DNA of 64,000 nt. Source: Thamnidium elegans. Lineage: Eukaryota; Mucoromycota; Mucoromycetes; Mucorales; Mucoraceae. The stretch lies in NCBI GenBank assembly GCA_025201345.1, contig JAIXMG010000021.1:406501-470500 (forward strand). Reading direction: 5' to 3'. This document shows, piece after piece, positions 23,257 through 32,595 of the stretch (positions are counted from its first letter, which is position 1; each line of letters opens with the position of its first letter). The position numbers and the translations under genes are program-made. Under the pieces are notes generated by a model. That model was not told the origin of the DNA, made no database searches, and worked only from the letters and a program-made list of their open reading frames with translations.

Positions 23257-25497
23257 ATGACCATTTTTCGTAAGCAACAAAAAGTACATTTTTCTCGACT
23301 ATTAAACTAATATATCTAATTCTCTCCTCATTTTTTTTTATATAAAGAGACGGGTGAGGACTGGTACCGAAAAGCAAGAGTTTACCATGATAGCAAAAAC
23401 TACACGCGAGCCATACTTTACTTCACCGAAGCCTCTGAATTCAACCACGTCCGATCTCGGTTTTACCTAGGACGTATGTACGAAGAAGGCAAAGGAACCA
23501 CAAAAGACTACTTTGAAGCTTTAAAATGGTACAAGAAAGCAGCAGAGCTCGGGGACGTCGAAAGTCAGTACAGTATCGGTATCCTTTACTACCATGGCAA
23601 AATAGGAGACCAACCAGACTACGAAGAAGCTCACTACTGGTTTAAAATCGCTTCTGATAACGGAAACAGTAACTCTCAAACATATATGGGCACGTCTTAT
23701 GTCTGGGGAAAAGGCGTAAAAAAAAACATCCCCTTGGCTATCGAATGGCTCTTAAAGTCATCTAACAATGACCAAAACCCTTACGCACAGTATAATTTAG
23801 GCACTTTGTACCGAGATGGTAACGGTGTTGAAAAAAACTATGCAGTTGCTTTGAGCTGGTTCGAAAAAGCCGCAGAAAAAAACCATCCGTCTGCTCTGTA
23901 TAACGCTGGACTATTCTATAAAAACGGATATGGTATAGACCGAAATTATATGGAGGCATCACAGTTATTTCTCAAGGCTTTTCATTACGGAAACACAGCT
24001 TCTGCTTATTATCTAGCTCAAGTATACTACTATGGTGATACGAGCTTACCAAGAAACTATAACGAAGCATTGCATTGGTTTAAAAAAGCTGCAGGTACAA
24101 AAGAAAACACTGCTGAAGCCCAAAATTATATCGGCAACATGTACCAAAAGGGACTTGGCATGAAATCAAATTACGAGCTGGCAATGGAATGGTATCAAAA
24201 ATCTGCAAGCCTTGAAAACAACATTGCTCAATCAAATATTGGGATTTTGCATTTGGACGGTATCGGCGTTCCAAAAGACGGAGAAAAGGCTCTTGAATGG
24301 TTCCAAGCAGCAGCTAAGAACGGTAACATCAGCGCATATGAGATGCTCGGAAACATGTACAGAAGAGGAAAGGGCGTTGAAAGGGATTATAAAACCGCAC
24401 TAAGTTGGCTTATTATTGGATCTGAAAAGGGACTTTCCAGTGTCTTGTTTACGATTGGAAATATATTTCGTATGGGAGGGTACGGTATTGATCAGAATTA
24501 CGATAAAGCAGAGACATGGTTTATGAAGGGTGTAGAGAAACAAGATCTTGAGTCGGTATTTGGCATGGGTTTACTGTACGATATGCGTAAGGACTCAAAA
24601 CAGAATTGGAAAACGGCCTTTGGATGGTATACAAAGGCCGTAGATAAACTAGGCGCACAAATTAATCTGGGACGCATCTATCAGTTCGGACTTGGACGTG
24701 CCAAAGACTACTCTGAAGCTATGAAGTGGTATGAAAAAGCAGAGGCAAATGGAAGTTGTGAAGCTACTGCTCATATCGGTACTTTGTACCATTACGGACA
24801 GGGTGTACCCACCAATTTAACAGAGGCTTTAAACATGTACGAAAAGGCTGGAGATTGTGGAGCTGCATTAAACGGTAAAGGTCTATTGTACCAGAACGGA
24901 CTTGGCGTAACTCAAAACCATGATACTGCAATGTTTTATTTCGAAAAAGCAACAGAGTTTGAATACGGCGATGCTTTTAATAGTATAGGTGATGTGTACA
25001 GATATGGATACGGTAAGGCGGTAGATTTAGATACGGCGTTCATGTATTATACAAAATCTGCTGAATGCACTGAGCATATATCAAATCTGGGTCAATATAA
25101 TCTTGGGTTAATGTACTTAGACGGACTAGGAATCGAGGTCAATCAAAACTTGGCTTTATTTTGGTTAAGAAAAGCAGCAAAATATGGAAACGAAAAAGCA
25201 GACGAGTATATCGATCGAATTGTTACAAGTTTAGTACAGTTGACACCGGTACCCCACAGCGCCGAAGATATGCAATTGATAATACAAGAATCGCGCTTAA
25301 AAGACATGCAAATACAAAGCATGGAAGATAGAATAGCCAGCCTTATAGCAGAAAACGAAATATTGAAAAGAAAATGTAAAACAGAGAGTACGTCGTTTGA
25401 GAATGAAGTATCGAAATCTATTAGGGGACCTCGAAAGTTCTTTGAAGTGTTGGAATCAGAAGAAAAGAAGACACCAAAGAAATTTTTCCACGTATAA
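23257..25497 (+). CDS. Sel1-repeat (SLR) protein, array copy 6 (longest)
   Basis: First exon 23257-23269 (MTIF plus one base; GTAAGC donor), phase-1 intron ending AAAG at 23347, exon 2 23348-25497, giving 720 aa. This copy has roughly sixteen Sel1 units, several more than its neighbours (for example SRFYLGRMYEEGKGTTKD, YAQYNLGTLYRDGNG, LYNAGLFYKNGYG, YNLGLMYLDGLGIEVN). The extra units lie in the N-terminal half. The tail holds a coiled coil (MQSMEDRIASLIAENEILKRK is its register with one M), a RKFFEVLESEEKK element and the end TPKKFFHV, so two KFF-type motifs. It lacks signal peptide and membrane segments. Its 5' region uses more C-ending codons than copies 3 and 4, like copy 1. Confidence 0.9.
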
Positions 25498-25641
25498 AAC
25501 CCTTTTATTAAAAAATATAAAACGTATTTGATGTATCTTGTCAAAACTGTGAAACACGCACACAGCCACAAGATAAGCAACCCCCCCTTTTTTTTTGTTT
25601 ATACTATCTTTTGTTCTCTTTCTATATCCGTGTTTATTATT

Positions 25642-26202
25642 ATGAAGAATATTGGTGTGATTATTGGAAGTGTTAGAACTGCTAGAATAGGACACGTTAT
25701 TACAAGATGGGTACTGCAATCTATTACAGTAAAACACAATCTCAATTTAGAACTGATCGATCTTAGTGAATGGAATCTACCTTTGCTTGATGAACCCGAA
25801 ATTCCTGCTAAAGGCGTGTACGTCTTTGAAAAGACCAAACGATGGAGCGAGAAAATCAGCTCCAAGGATGGATTTATTTTTATCACTCCTCAGTATAATT
25901 GGGGCTATCCTGCTTCGTTAAAAAACGCGGTTGATTATTTGTTTAAAGAGTGGAACGATAAGCCAGCAATTATTGTTAGTTATGCTTATCGAGGTGGTGG
26001 TAAAGCAGCAAGTCAGTTTAGACAAGTAGTAGAAGGTCTTCGTATGAAACCTACTGAGACTATGCCTGCTATCGTACTTGCCAAGGATATGTTTAATGAA
26101 AACGGTAAAATAAAAGATGATTATCCAGAGTTTACTAGTCTATACGAAGAAGTTGTCAATAAGGCTGTAGTAGAATTAGAGCAAGAATTTAATAAAGTTT
26201 AA
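25642..26202 (+). CDS. NADPH-dependent FMN reductase-like flavoprotein
   Basis: A single exon of 186 aa starting MKNIGVIIGSVRTARIGHVI. The GSVR...R..I phosphate-binding loop and the flavodoxin-like core are those of the NADPH-dependent FMN reductase family (PF03358). The second signature, TPQYNWGYPASLKNAVDYL (about residues 84-102), packs against the flavin, and SYAYRGGGKAASQFR follows. Members reduce quinones, azo compounds or free flavin with NAD(P)H. It is on the same strand as the Sel1 array, 144 bp after copy 6, with no sign of functional linkage. The ATG at 25642 was chosen over upstream read-through because the beta-strand MKNIGVIIGS is the natural N-terminus. Confidence 0.9.
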   Translation: MKNIGVIIGSVRTARIGHVITRWVLQSITVKHNLNLELIDLSEWNLPLLDEPEIPAKGVYVFEKTKRWSEKISSKDGFIFITPQYNWGYPASLKNAVDYLFKEWNDKPAIIVSYAYRGGGKAASQFRQVVEGLRMKPTETMPAIVLAKDMFNENGKIKDDYPEFTSLYEEVVNKAVVELEQEFNKV

Positions 26203-26372
26203 TTCTATTTTATGCATTGTATAAAGTAAAATGTATTTTTTTTTATGGTTTGCCTAAAACGGTAACAATAACAATATTGTTTTAGGAAACAAAGAGTACA
26301 TTGTTTATGAATATAATATATAAAGAGCTTGTTGGTTAATGATGTTTATACTCCTCTTTCATTCTTTCAAGT

Positions 26373-27080
26373 ATGTTTTCAAAGACAAAGATCGAAAATA
26401 TTCTAGGTTTAGGGTTTAATGCTCTTAATTTGAGCTTATATTTAATGACAATGGCAGCATCAGTTATGAAGGCAGTAATGGAATATAGAGACATATCACA
26501 TATCTTGACATGCATTTACGGATTGTAAGCAGAATAGAAAAATATATATATATGTGTAAATGTAATACTAAATGAGTATAAATGTAGTATTTTGTGTTCA
26601 TGGTTGATTGTTATGGAAACCAAGACATTTCAAGTAAACTTCCAGTACTTTGGATTATTTACATTATATCGCGGTAAGAGTATAATTTTCTTACTGTAAG
26701 TATAAGTATATTAAATTATAACCGATAAAACTAATGCTGTAAAAAAAAGATTAGGAAGTATAATTTTTAGTACATTGCACGTATTTATTCTAGTGGCGGG
26801 AATAGTTAATTTATCATTTGGATTGATTTACATGACGATATCTTTTATTCCATCATTCCCTTTACCTAAACCTATAATAGAAAACTGGCAGAATTGGCAA
26901 GAGTACTCTGCAGAAGGATTAGATTTAGATAGGCCAAAAGTAAAGAAATAAGTTTTAGCTATTAGAAATACTACTGTTACACTAATATGAATTTATATTT
27001 AGAATAATTTTGATAATGCTGCACGTTTAAGAAAATCCATGATTGAGATACCCCAACACAGTAAATTGAATCCTGCTTAG
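26373..27080 (+). CDS. Small polytopic membrane protein, unknown
   Basis: Four exons, 26373-26524, 26588-26673, 26794-26939 and 27003-27080, in phase for 153 aa. The donors are GTAAGC, GTAAGA and GTAAAG. Four hydrophobic stretches are visible: around ALNLSLYLMTMAASVM, ILTCIYGFILCSWLIV, FQYFGLFTLYRVAGIV and FGLIYMTISFIPSF. A hydrophilic C-terminus follows, with NWQNWQEYSAEGLDLD and the end EIPQHSKLNPA. The layout resembles small Golgi four-helix proteins (for example COPI-associated or Tvp-type families), but that is only a topological likeness. No open frame longer than about 50 codons spans any exon, so the gene is easy to miss. Confidence 0.72.
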
Positions 27081-27223
27081 TTATAAAAAATAAAATAAAA
27101 TAAGGAGTGTGTAAATGATGAATGCTTTAATGATTAAAATAATATGCATACAATGCATATTACTATAGTTCTAAATGTTGGTAATAATAATAATAATAAT
27201 AATAAATAAGGGTAGTTTTGTTT

Positions 27224-28069
27224 TTATACAGAGAATTTGATCCATAATTTGTATGCTGCTAATAAACCGCTCAAGAAGCCAGACCATGCTTGTGTACTAG
27301 GAGAGTGTGTTGGTTTCCAAATATCACATGCTATAATATAAGGGATTAGTAAATATATAAAGTAATAGAAAACTAGATATTTTAACTTACCACAAAAAAT
27401 ACCATCCATGAGTAACTTGATAATAGAAATTTCAGTTACAAATATCTTTTGTTTATGTTCTTGCAAAGATAACTTGCTTGGATTTTTTTGTAAATTAAGT
27501 AAGGATTTCATATTTTCACGGAGGTCTACAAAGATACCAGCGAACCAACAGTATGCAGATAGTCTTTCGGAACGTTCACCAAGATAGGAACCAAACACGC
27601 CCAGTTTATATAAACAAAATACATCATCAGATATATTATTTACAATAGCATTTGATAAGATAACAGTTTCTGATAAACTATTCTTTGCTAACGAAAACTT
27701 TCCAATAGGCCCTATCGCTGTACCAAGTCTTAATAATTTTCTAGTCATTGAAAAGTTGCTGGTAATTGTTGACCAATGTTTGGCATGTACCAAATTATAG
27801 TGTAACAATATTTTGATAAAGTATTGTAAAACTTTCATAATTTTGTCACGACCATCTAATTCTTTTAATAACTTTTGAATAATGTTTAAACATCTGGTAA
27901 CAAAAGGTCTTGTTGTCTTTTGTGCTGGTTTAGTTGGTTTCTTTAACAATTCATATTCCTCTGGTTCGGGTGTTAAAGGCTTTTGAATATCACGACGTTG
28001 ATAAAAGCTTAATGTCTCTGGTGGTGGAGAAGGTGTAGGGAGAGCGTGGCAGGGAATAGGTGAGTTCAT
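27224..28069 (-). CDS. PEX11: Peroxisomal membrane protein Pex11 family
   Basis: Two exons, 28069-27391 and 27330-27224, give 261 aa. The 60-bp intron (27390-27331; GTAAGT donor, TATAG acceptor) is a multiple of three without a stop, so an unspliced reading is also open (281 aa). The protein has a proline-rich start (MNSPIPCHALPTPSPPPE), then the PEX11 domain: amphipathic helix region LDGRDKIMKVLQYFIKILL, the MTRKLLRLGTAIGPI block, and DDVFCLYKLGVFGSYLG near the middle. A hydrophobic segment closes the protein. Pex11 proteins elongate peroxisome membranes before fission. Two CCGCGG palindromes lie about 80-110 bp upstream of the start. Confidence 0.88.
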   Translation of the reverse strand: MNSPIPCHALPTPSPPPETLSFYQRRDIQKPLTPEPEEYELLKKPTKPAQKTTRPFVTRCLNIIQKLLKELDGRDKIMKVLQYFIKILLHYNLVHAKHWSTITSNFSMTRKLLRLGTAIGPIGKFSLAKNSLSETVILSNAIVNNISDDVFCLYKLGVFGSYLGERSERLSAYCWFAGIFVDLRENMKSLLNLQKNPSKLSLQEHKQKIFVTEISIIKLLMDGIFCGKLKYLVFYYFIYLLIPYIIACDIWKPTHSPSTQAWSGFLSGLLAAYKLWIKFSV

Positions 28070-28151
28070 GGTATCGATAATAAGTTAAAAAGAAAAAAGA
28101 AGAAAAAGTACCTGAAAAACAACTACATTTTATATAACAAAAAAAAACTTC

Positions 28152-28179
28152 TTCCGCGGAACTAATCTATTCCGCGGGA
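28152..28179. promoter_or_regulatory. Paired CCGCGG palindromes upstream of PEX11
   Basis: TTCCGCGGAA (28152-28161, a perfect 10-bp palindrome) and TTCCGCGGGA (28170-28179) are spaced 18 bp start to start, in the promoter-proximal sequence of the leftward PEX11 gene. In such A/T-rich DNA two GC palindromes so close together are conspicuous and may be a transcription-factor site. No factor can be assigned. Confidence 0.35.
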
Positions 28180-28699
28180 GTTAATTGCACGAGTTAAAAA
28201 TAGTTTAAAAGGCGTGGTATTTTTATTTATTTTAAAATACAGTGACCGAAACGCGAGGGGGGGAGGGGGGAGACTATACTGAAAAATGTTGTAATTGCAT
28301 ATTAAACTTATTAGCACGTTTATTTTCTTACAACGCACAAATACTTGAAAAACTACAACATTTCTTTTCCTATCAAACAAAGATAAACCTTTTTATTTGT
28401 AGTTGGTCAATCATACCTGAAAAAAGAGTAGGGCAAACAAACAAATTACTATATTTTGTTATGCTTTTTGACTTCTTTGTTCAACGTAGCTTGATCTTTG
28501 CGTTTGATTACTTGCAAAGCCATAATAAACAGCAGAGAAGAAGATGCTTTTCCGACCGTCAGTCTGTTATTGTCACTGTGCGCTCAAAATATAAACACTA
28601 TGAATGGTTTCTGAACAAGAAGCGATGCCCTAGAAAGCTGAATATGTGAGAAACGCGTCAAATTTGGTCCTAATCTGCAGTATAAATGCTCTCGCTTTT
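28180..28699. other. Unassigned stretch with weak coding look
   Basis: A plus-strand frame is open from 28242 to 28649 but lacks an ATG. Its second half (SDRQSVIVTVRSKYKHYEWF) looks protein-like. An inverted repeat pairs AAATGTTGTA near 28284 with TACAACATTT near 28355. No gene can be supported. Confidence 0.3.
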
Positions 28700-28888
28700 T
28701 CAAAAAAAAAAAAAAAAAAAAAGTTCAGCAGTAATGTCTTCATGATTTGCTTTCTTTTTTTTTTCATTTACACCTTTGGCTGCAATGCTAGCCTGATGTT
28801 TACGATAATAGCGCTGGTATTCCGTAGGACCATCATTTATTATCTTGGGGGGGGGGGTTTCCTTTACAACAATTGCATTGACATCCAT
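28700..28888 (-). pseudogene. Truncated copy of the YQRYY-motif small gene
   Basis: The minus-strand frame starts MDVNAIVVKETPPPK and contains TEYQRYYRKHQASIAAK and NHEDITAEL. It then runs into a 21-nt T tract and stops. It parallels the gene at 29546-28983 from the start codon, including 20 bp before it, through ITAEL. Past the T tract a shifted frame gives EKARAFILQIR, matching QKVRVYISLN of the other copy. This is a duplicated and probably dead copy. A G10 tract inside it encodes part of the divergent TPPPK segment. Confidence 0.5.
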
Positions 28889-28982
28889 TTTTAAAAAAAA
28901 TCGTTTAGTAAAAAAAAAAGGCGTTGCAAAAAAAATATATAAATATATCGTTTATTAAATGATTTATTAAGGTTTTTTTTTA

Positions 28983-29546
28983 TTAAAAGTTGTCTTTTAA
29001 AGCAAGAAGACACGAAAAACAATCTATTAACTTCACTGGATGAGTATCCATAATATCAAAAAGACCACTTCGTAAATCAGATCTGCCCAAAGACATAGAA
29101 GGGGGAGGACCGGGAAACAAGCGAAGAAGAAAATTAATTACCTCTTGCTCTTCATTATCATTATCTTCATCATTATTATTGTTATTAATTTTTGTTCAAT
29201 ATTGAAAGCATAATAATGGGAGAGAGCGTAGGTACAAGTTTTACTGTAATTCTGGTGTTATAACTTTTTATATTGGTACATATTAATAACATATATACTC
29301 ACATAGCTCCAAATTCCTGGAGTAAATGAGGCTCGAGGTTTAAAGAAATATAAACTCTTACTTTTTGGAAAAAAAGTTCGGCAGTAATATCTTCATTGTT
29401 GCTTTTTTTTTTGCCATGATGTTTCTTTTAATAGCTTTAGCGGCAATGCTTTGTCGGTGTCTTTGGTAATAACGCTGGTATTTTGTAAGACCATCGATTG
29501 TTTTCTTGTATTTTTTTTCTTTGGTTATAATTACGTTAACATCCAT
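28983..29546 (-). CDS. YQRYY-motif small protein, unknown, possibly broken
   Basis: Exon 1 starts at 29546 (MDVNVIITKEKKYKKTIDG) and contains TKYQRYYQRHRQSIAAKA. At a 10-nt run (29403-29412) the frame must shift by one base to reach the conserved NNEDITAELFFQKVRVY and LEPHLLQEFGA, which end at a GTGAGT donor near 29302. A later open segment reads EEQEVINFLLRLFPGPPP, RSDLRSGLFDIMDTHPVK and LIDCFSCLLALKDNF, stopping at 28983. The exon-2 acceptor was not identified. The YQRYY...H..IAAK pattern is a short, basic, aromatic helix-like unit of the sort repeated in some DNA-binding or nuclease-associated proteins. No family is assigned. The 1-nt shift may be real or an assembly error. Confidence 0.45.
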
Positions 29547-30452
29547 TTTTTTAAAAAATAATTTGTCGATTATTTGTCGCGAGTCGCAACACCTTCTCGG
29601 ACGATTTTGTATCCGAAACAATTTGGGCAGTTGCAGCCAGTTGCGTATTGATATCAATATGTGACAAAGGCATTATCTTGATAGAATGTTTTGACAACCT
29701 TTCTGGGCTAGCCGAGATTATCGTTTTACCGCGTAAAGGGGGCAAAAACGTGCTTCTTCGAACAACTGCTTTTCTTGTTTTTTTTCCATGTTCACGCAGA
29801 AAGGAAGTTTCTTGGTGCAAACCCTATTTACACGCTCAAAAAAAAATTAGGGCAAAAAAAAAAAAATAGTTTTAACTTTACAATATTACATTCGGGTGGA
29901 CCACATTTGAGCGTTTGTAACAAGTGCTCTTAAGCACAGATTTCGCTTTAAGAAGGATAGTATCATTTTGTATGGATATAAAATAAAACAAATGCGCTAG
30001 AAAAAAGCAGGATAATAAGTGAATATAAGGTATAGCTAAACACCTTTAAAAATGCACATATATATAAATAATAAGAAAGAAGTGATTTTTTTTTTAAAAA
30101 AAAGATAGAATAAGTACTTATTAGGTTGATAAAATACTTTCAGGGCCTATTAGCTCATATGATCTATTTAATCGTTTTTATATACATGTTTTACACTTGT
30201 TGTTGTACACTGAAAATGTCGTTCCAACTTGTTTCGGCCCTTTTATTAGGTTACCCCATTTTTGCTTAAAACAAAGAAAAATATTTTAAAGAGAGCAAAA
30301 AAAAAACACAAACAAATTACTATAAATGGTTATGCTTTTATTGGATTTACATTTGGTAATGGGGATTTCACTATTTATTACACATCTATCAACACGCCTC
30401 TTTTTTTTTTTTTACCTTTATTCTTTCTTTCTTCACTAAACGAAAAAAAAAC
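29547..30452. other. Intergenic region upstream of the MARVEL-like gene
   Basis: About 900 bp without supported exons. It separates the leftward YQRYY gene from the rightward membrane protein, so it should hold both promoters. Several A runs and a T-rich leader precede the ATG at 30453. Confidence 0.4.
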
Positions 30453-31711
30453 ATGGGACTAGTAGATCTTGTTGCACTTGACATTGATACACCAGAAAGT
30501 ATACCGGATTTAGGAATTTACAGACTTGGTTTACATAGCATTCAAATATTGTTTGCCTTCCTTACATTCTGCATAATCATACCCGTCATATCCATTCAAG
30601 GACATTATCATGTAAGTCAAATAAAATAACAAATAAAAAAAAAAAAATTAAACTATTTCACTTTAGGGTTCTAGTTTAGCTGCACCTAATTATACTTTAG
30701 TTGTTACTCTCGTTAGTATATTCGTATCTGCCGCACTTGCTCTTTTTCCATTAGTAAAATACAGAACTCATTTGGTTCCTGTAAGAAATTTCTTTCTTCG
30801 ACCTCGTACAGCCCTTATTTTTACTTGTCTCTTAACCTTTGGTTGGTTTGCTGCCATGGTTTCAATGACGGCGCATGCAAATAACGATGAAAATTGCACG
30901 TTAGATTCTCGTTTACAGAAAAGTGATCGTGGTTACGCTGGTTCTTGGATGAAGCAGGTAAATAATAATCTATAATTGATTTCATTAACATGAAATTAAA
31001 TATTTTTTTTTGTAGTGCAATTCTGCTAAAGCTGCAGCAGCCTTTAGTTGGCTATCCTTCTTTGTTTGGCTTGCAACTGCAGTATGTAACAGTATTCTCT
31101 TTTGGCACGAAAAAAAAGTAAGCCACGAAGAATCTAGAGTTGCAGCCGTAGCGGCAGTAGCACGTAACTTAGACAGCAACAGTAGTTACGACGAAGATGC
31201 TAGAACGATTGTAGATATAGAACTTTCAGACAAAGAAAAAAAGTTTGATACTATGTCGTCTACTATTTCTCATCTACACGATAAAAGTACGGCATCTTCT
31301 CCTTCAAGCGAAGCACACCCGTTACCCACTGCACCGCCAGTAAATACAGATGATTTCTCGTCTTCATTCGTACCCAATTCGTTACCAGTAAACCCTCACC
31401 CTGTACCTTCTTATGATACACCTAGAGCTATTCCAACACATTTAGTTTCTTCATTTAATCCTCATTCCAATATCAGCTCACCTTACTCTGTTCATGCTCC
31501 CGTTGCATCTTCTCCATATTATACTCAATCGCCATCGCCTTACGCTACCACTGCATACCAACAACCTTATCATCACTCACCTGCACCATATAATATACCA
31601 GCAGAACAACAATCATACTCCAATTCACCATCACTGTATCGAGACCCATCTCTTGTCTACCAACCTTCTCAACATAATTATCATTCAGGTCAAACTTACC
31701 CATACAACTAA
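30453..31711 (+). CDS. MARVEL-like four-helix membrane protein with P/S/Y-rich tail
   Basis: Three exons, 30453-30611, 30667-30957 and 31016-31711, in phase for 381 aa. Four membrane segments are visible: LHSIQILFAFLTFCIIIPVI, then TLVVTLVSIFVSAALALFPL, ALIFTCLLTFGWFAAMVS and FSWLSFFVWLATAVCNSILF. Between helices 3 and 4 is a loop with NENCTLDSRL-like residues and a WMKQCNSAKAA segment, the layout of fungal MARVEL proteins (Nce102-like and relatives). The last 180 residues are cytosolic and disordered, rich in S, P, Y and Q (SPYYTQSPSPYATTAYQQPY). Such proteins sit in plasma-membrane domains. The cargo or partner is not evident. It converges with the FAS1 gene, 107 bp away. Confidence 0.82.
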
Positions 31712-31818
31712 AACAAGTCCCTTCTCCTTTTTTTTTAAAAAAAAATAGCAATAAAAAGTGTATTGAAGTTTGAATTTTTATTATTATTATTGTTATTAGT
31801 ATTAAGTATAGATATTAT

Positions 31819-32560
31819 TTAAACATAAAGAAAGTAAAAGAAAAAAGTTGAAGAAAGAATGACAAGAGTACTGGCTAGAGCGGGGATGCCAGCGGAAGAA
31901 GCAGTACCTTCTGTGCTAGCACCAGTAGCAACAGGTGCAGTACCATCACCACTTTCAGTTGGTACCATACCGCCTTCTGTTTCTGTCGGGTTTGGCACCA
32001 TTCCGCCGGTACCCGTTTCTGTTTCTGTGGGGACTCCACCAACTCCAGTTTCGGTAGGGGTTGGTTCAATACCTGTAGTACTTTCAGTAGAATTTGCATT
32101 ATCATCACCCGTTTGGTATTCCAAAACTTATTTTAAAAAGGGGGGCGTAAGTTTTTTTTTAAAAAGAAGGATCAGATCAAAATTATATACTTACTGCCAT
32201 CGATTAAGTGCATAACACCATTATTTAAAAGGATGTTGGGTTGAACTACATTGGTACCATTTACTAAAATAATAATGTTAGTATACATATTAGTGATTGT
32301 ATATATATATATATATATATATTTACCTGTAAATCCGTTATCGGTATTCTCTTCTAAAGTTACGTTTGATCCTCCATATTCAGATTCAGCATTAATAGGG
32401 GAGTTATCAGTCAAGTTAGTACTGTAGTAAACTCCTTGGAAAATATGAGCTTGAATCATATTATTGATTGTTTGATTATCCAAGTTTGAAACATCGATAT
32501 TTTCGAATGCATCGTTATTTGGAACAAAGACAGTAATCTATTTTGAATTTCTAATTTAGA

Positions 32561-32595
<35 letters not shown>

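Noticed and set aside
25143..25737. Minus-strand frames of 93-145 aa over the end of Sel1 copy 6
   Set aside because: They lie opposite the coding exon and the 3' flank and show no independent features.
28242..28649. Plus-strand frame of 135 aa with SDRQSVIVTVRSKYKHYEWF
   Set aside because: It lacks an ATG start, has no recognised motif, and its first part is a G-rich run; only listed as weak coding look.
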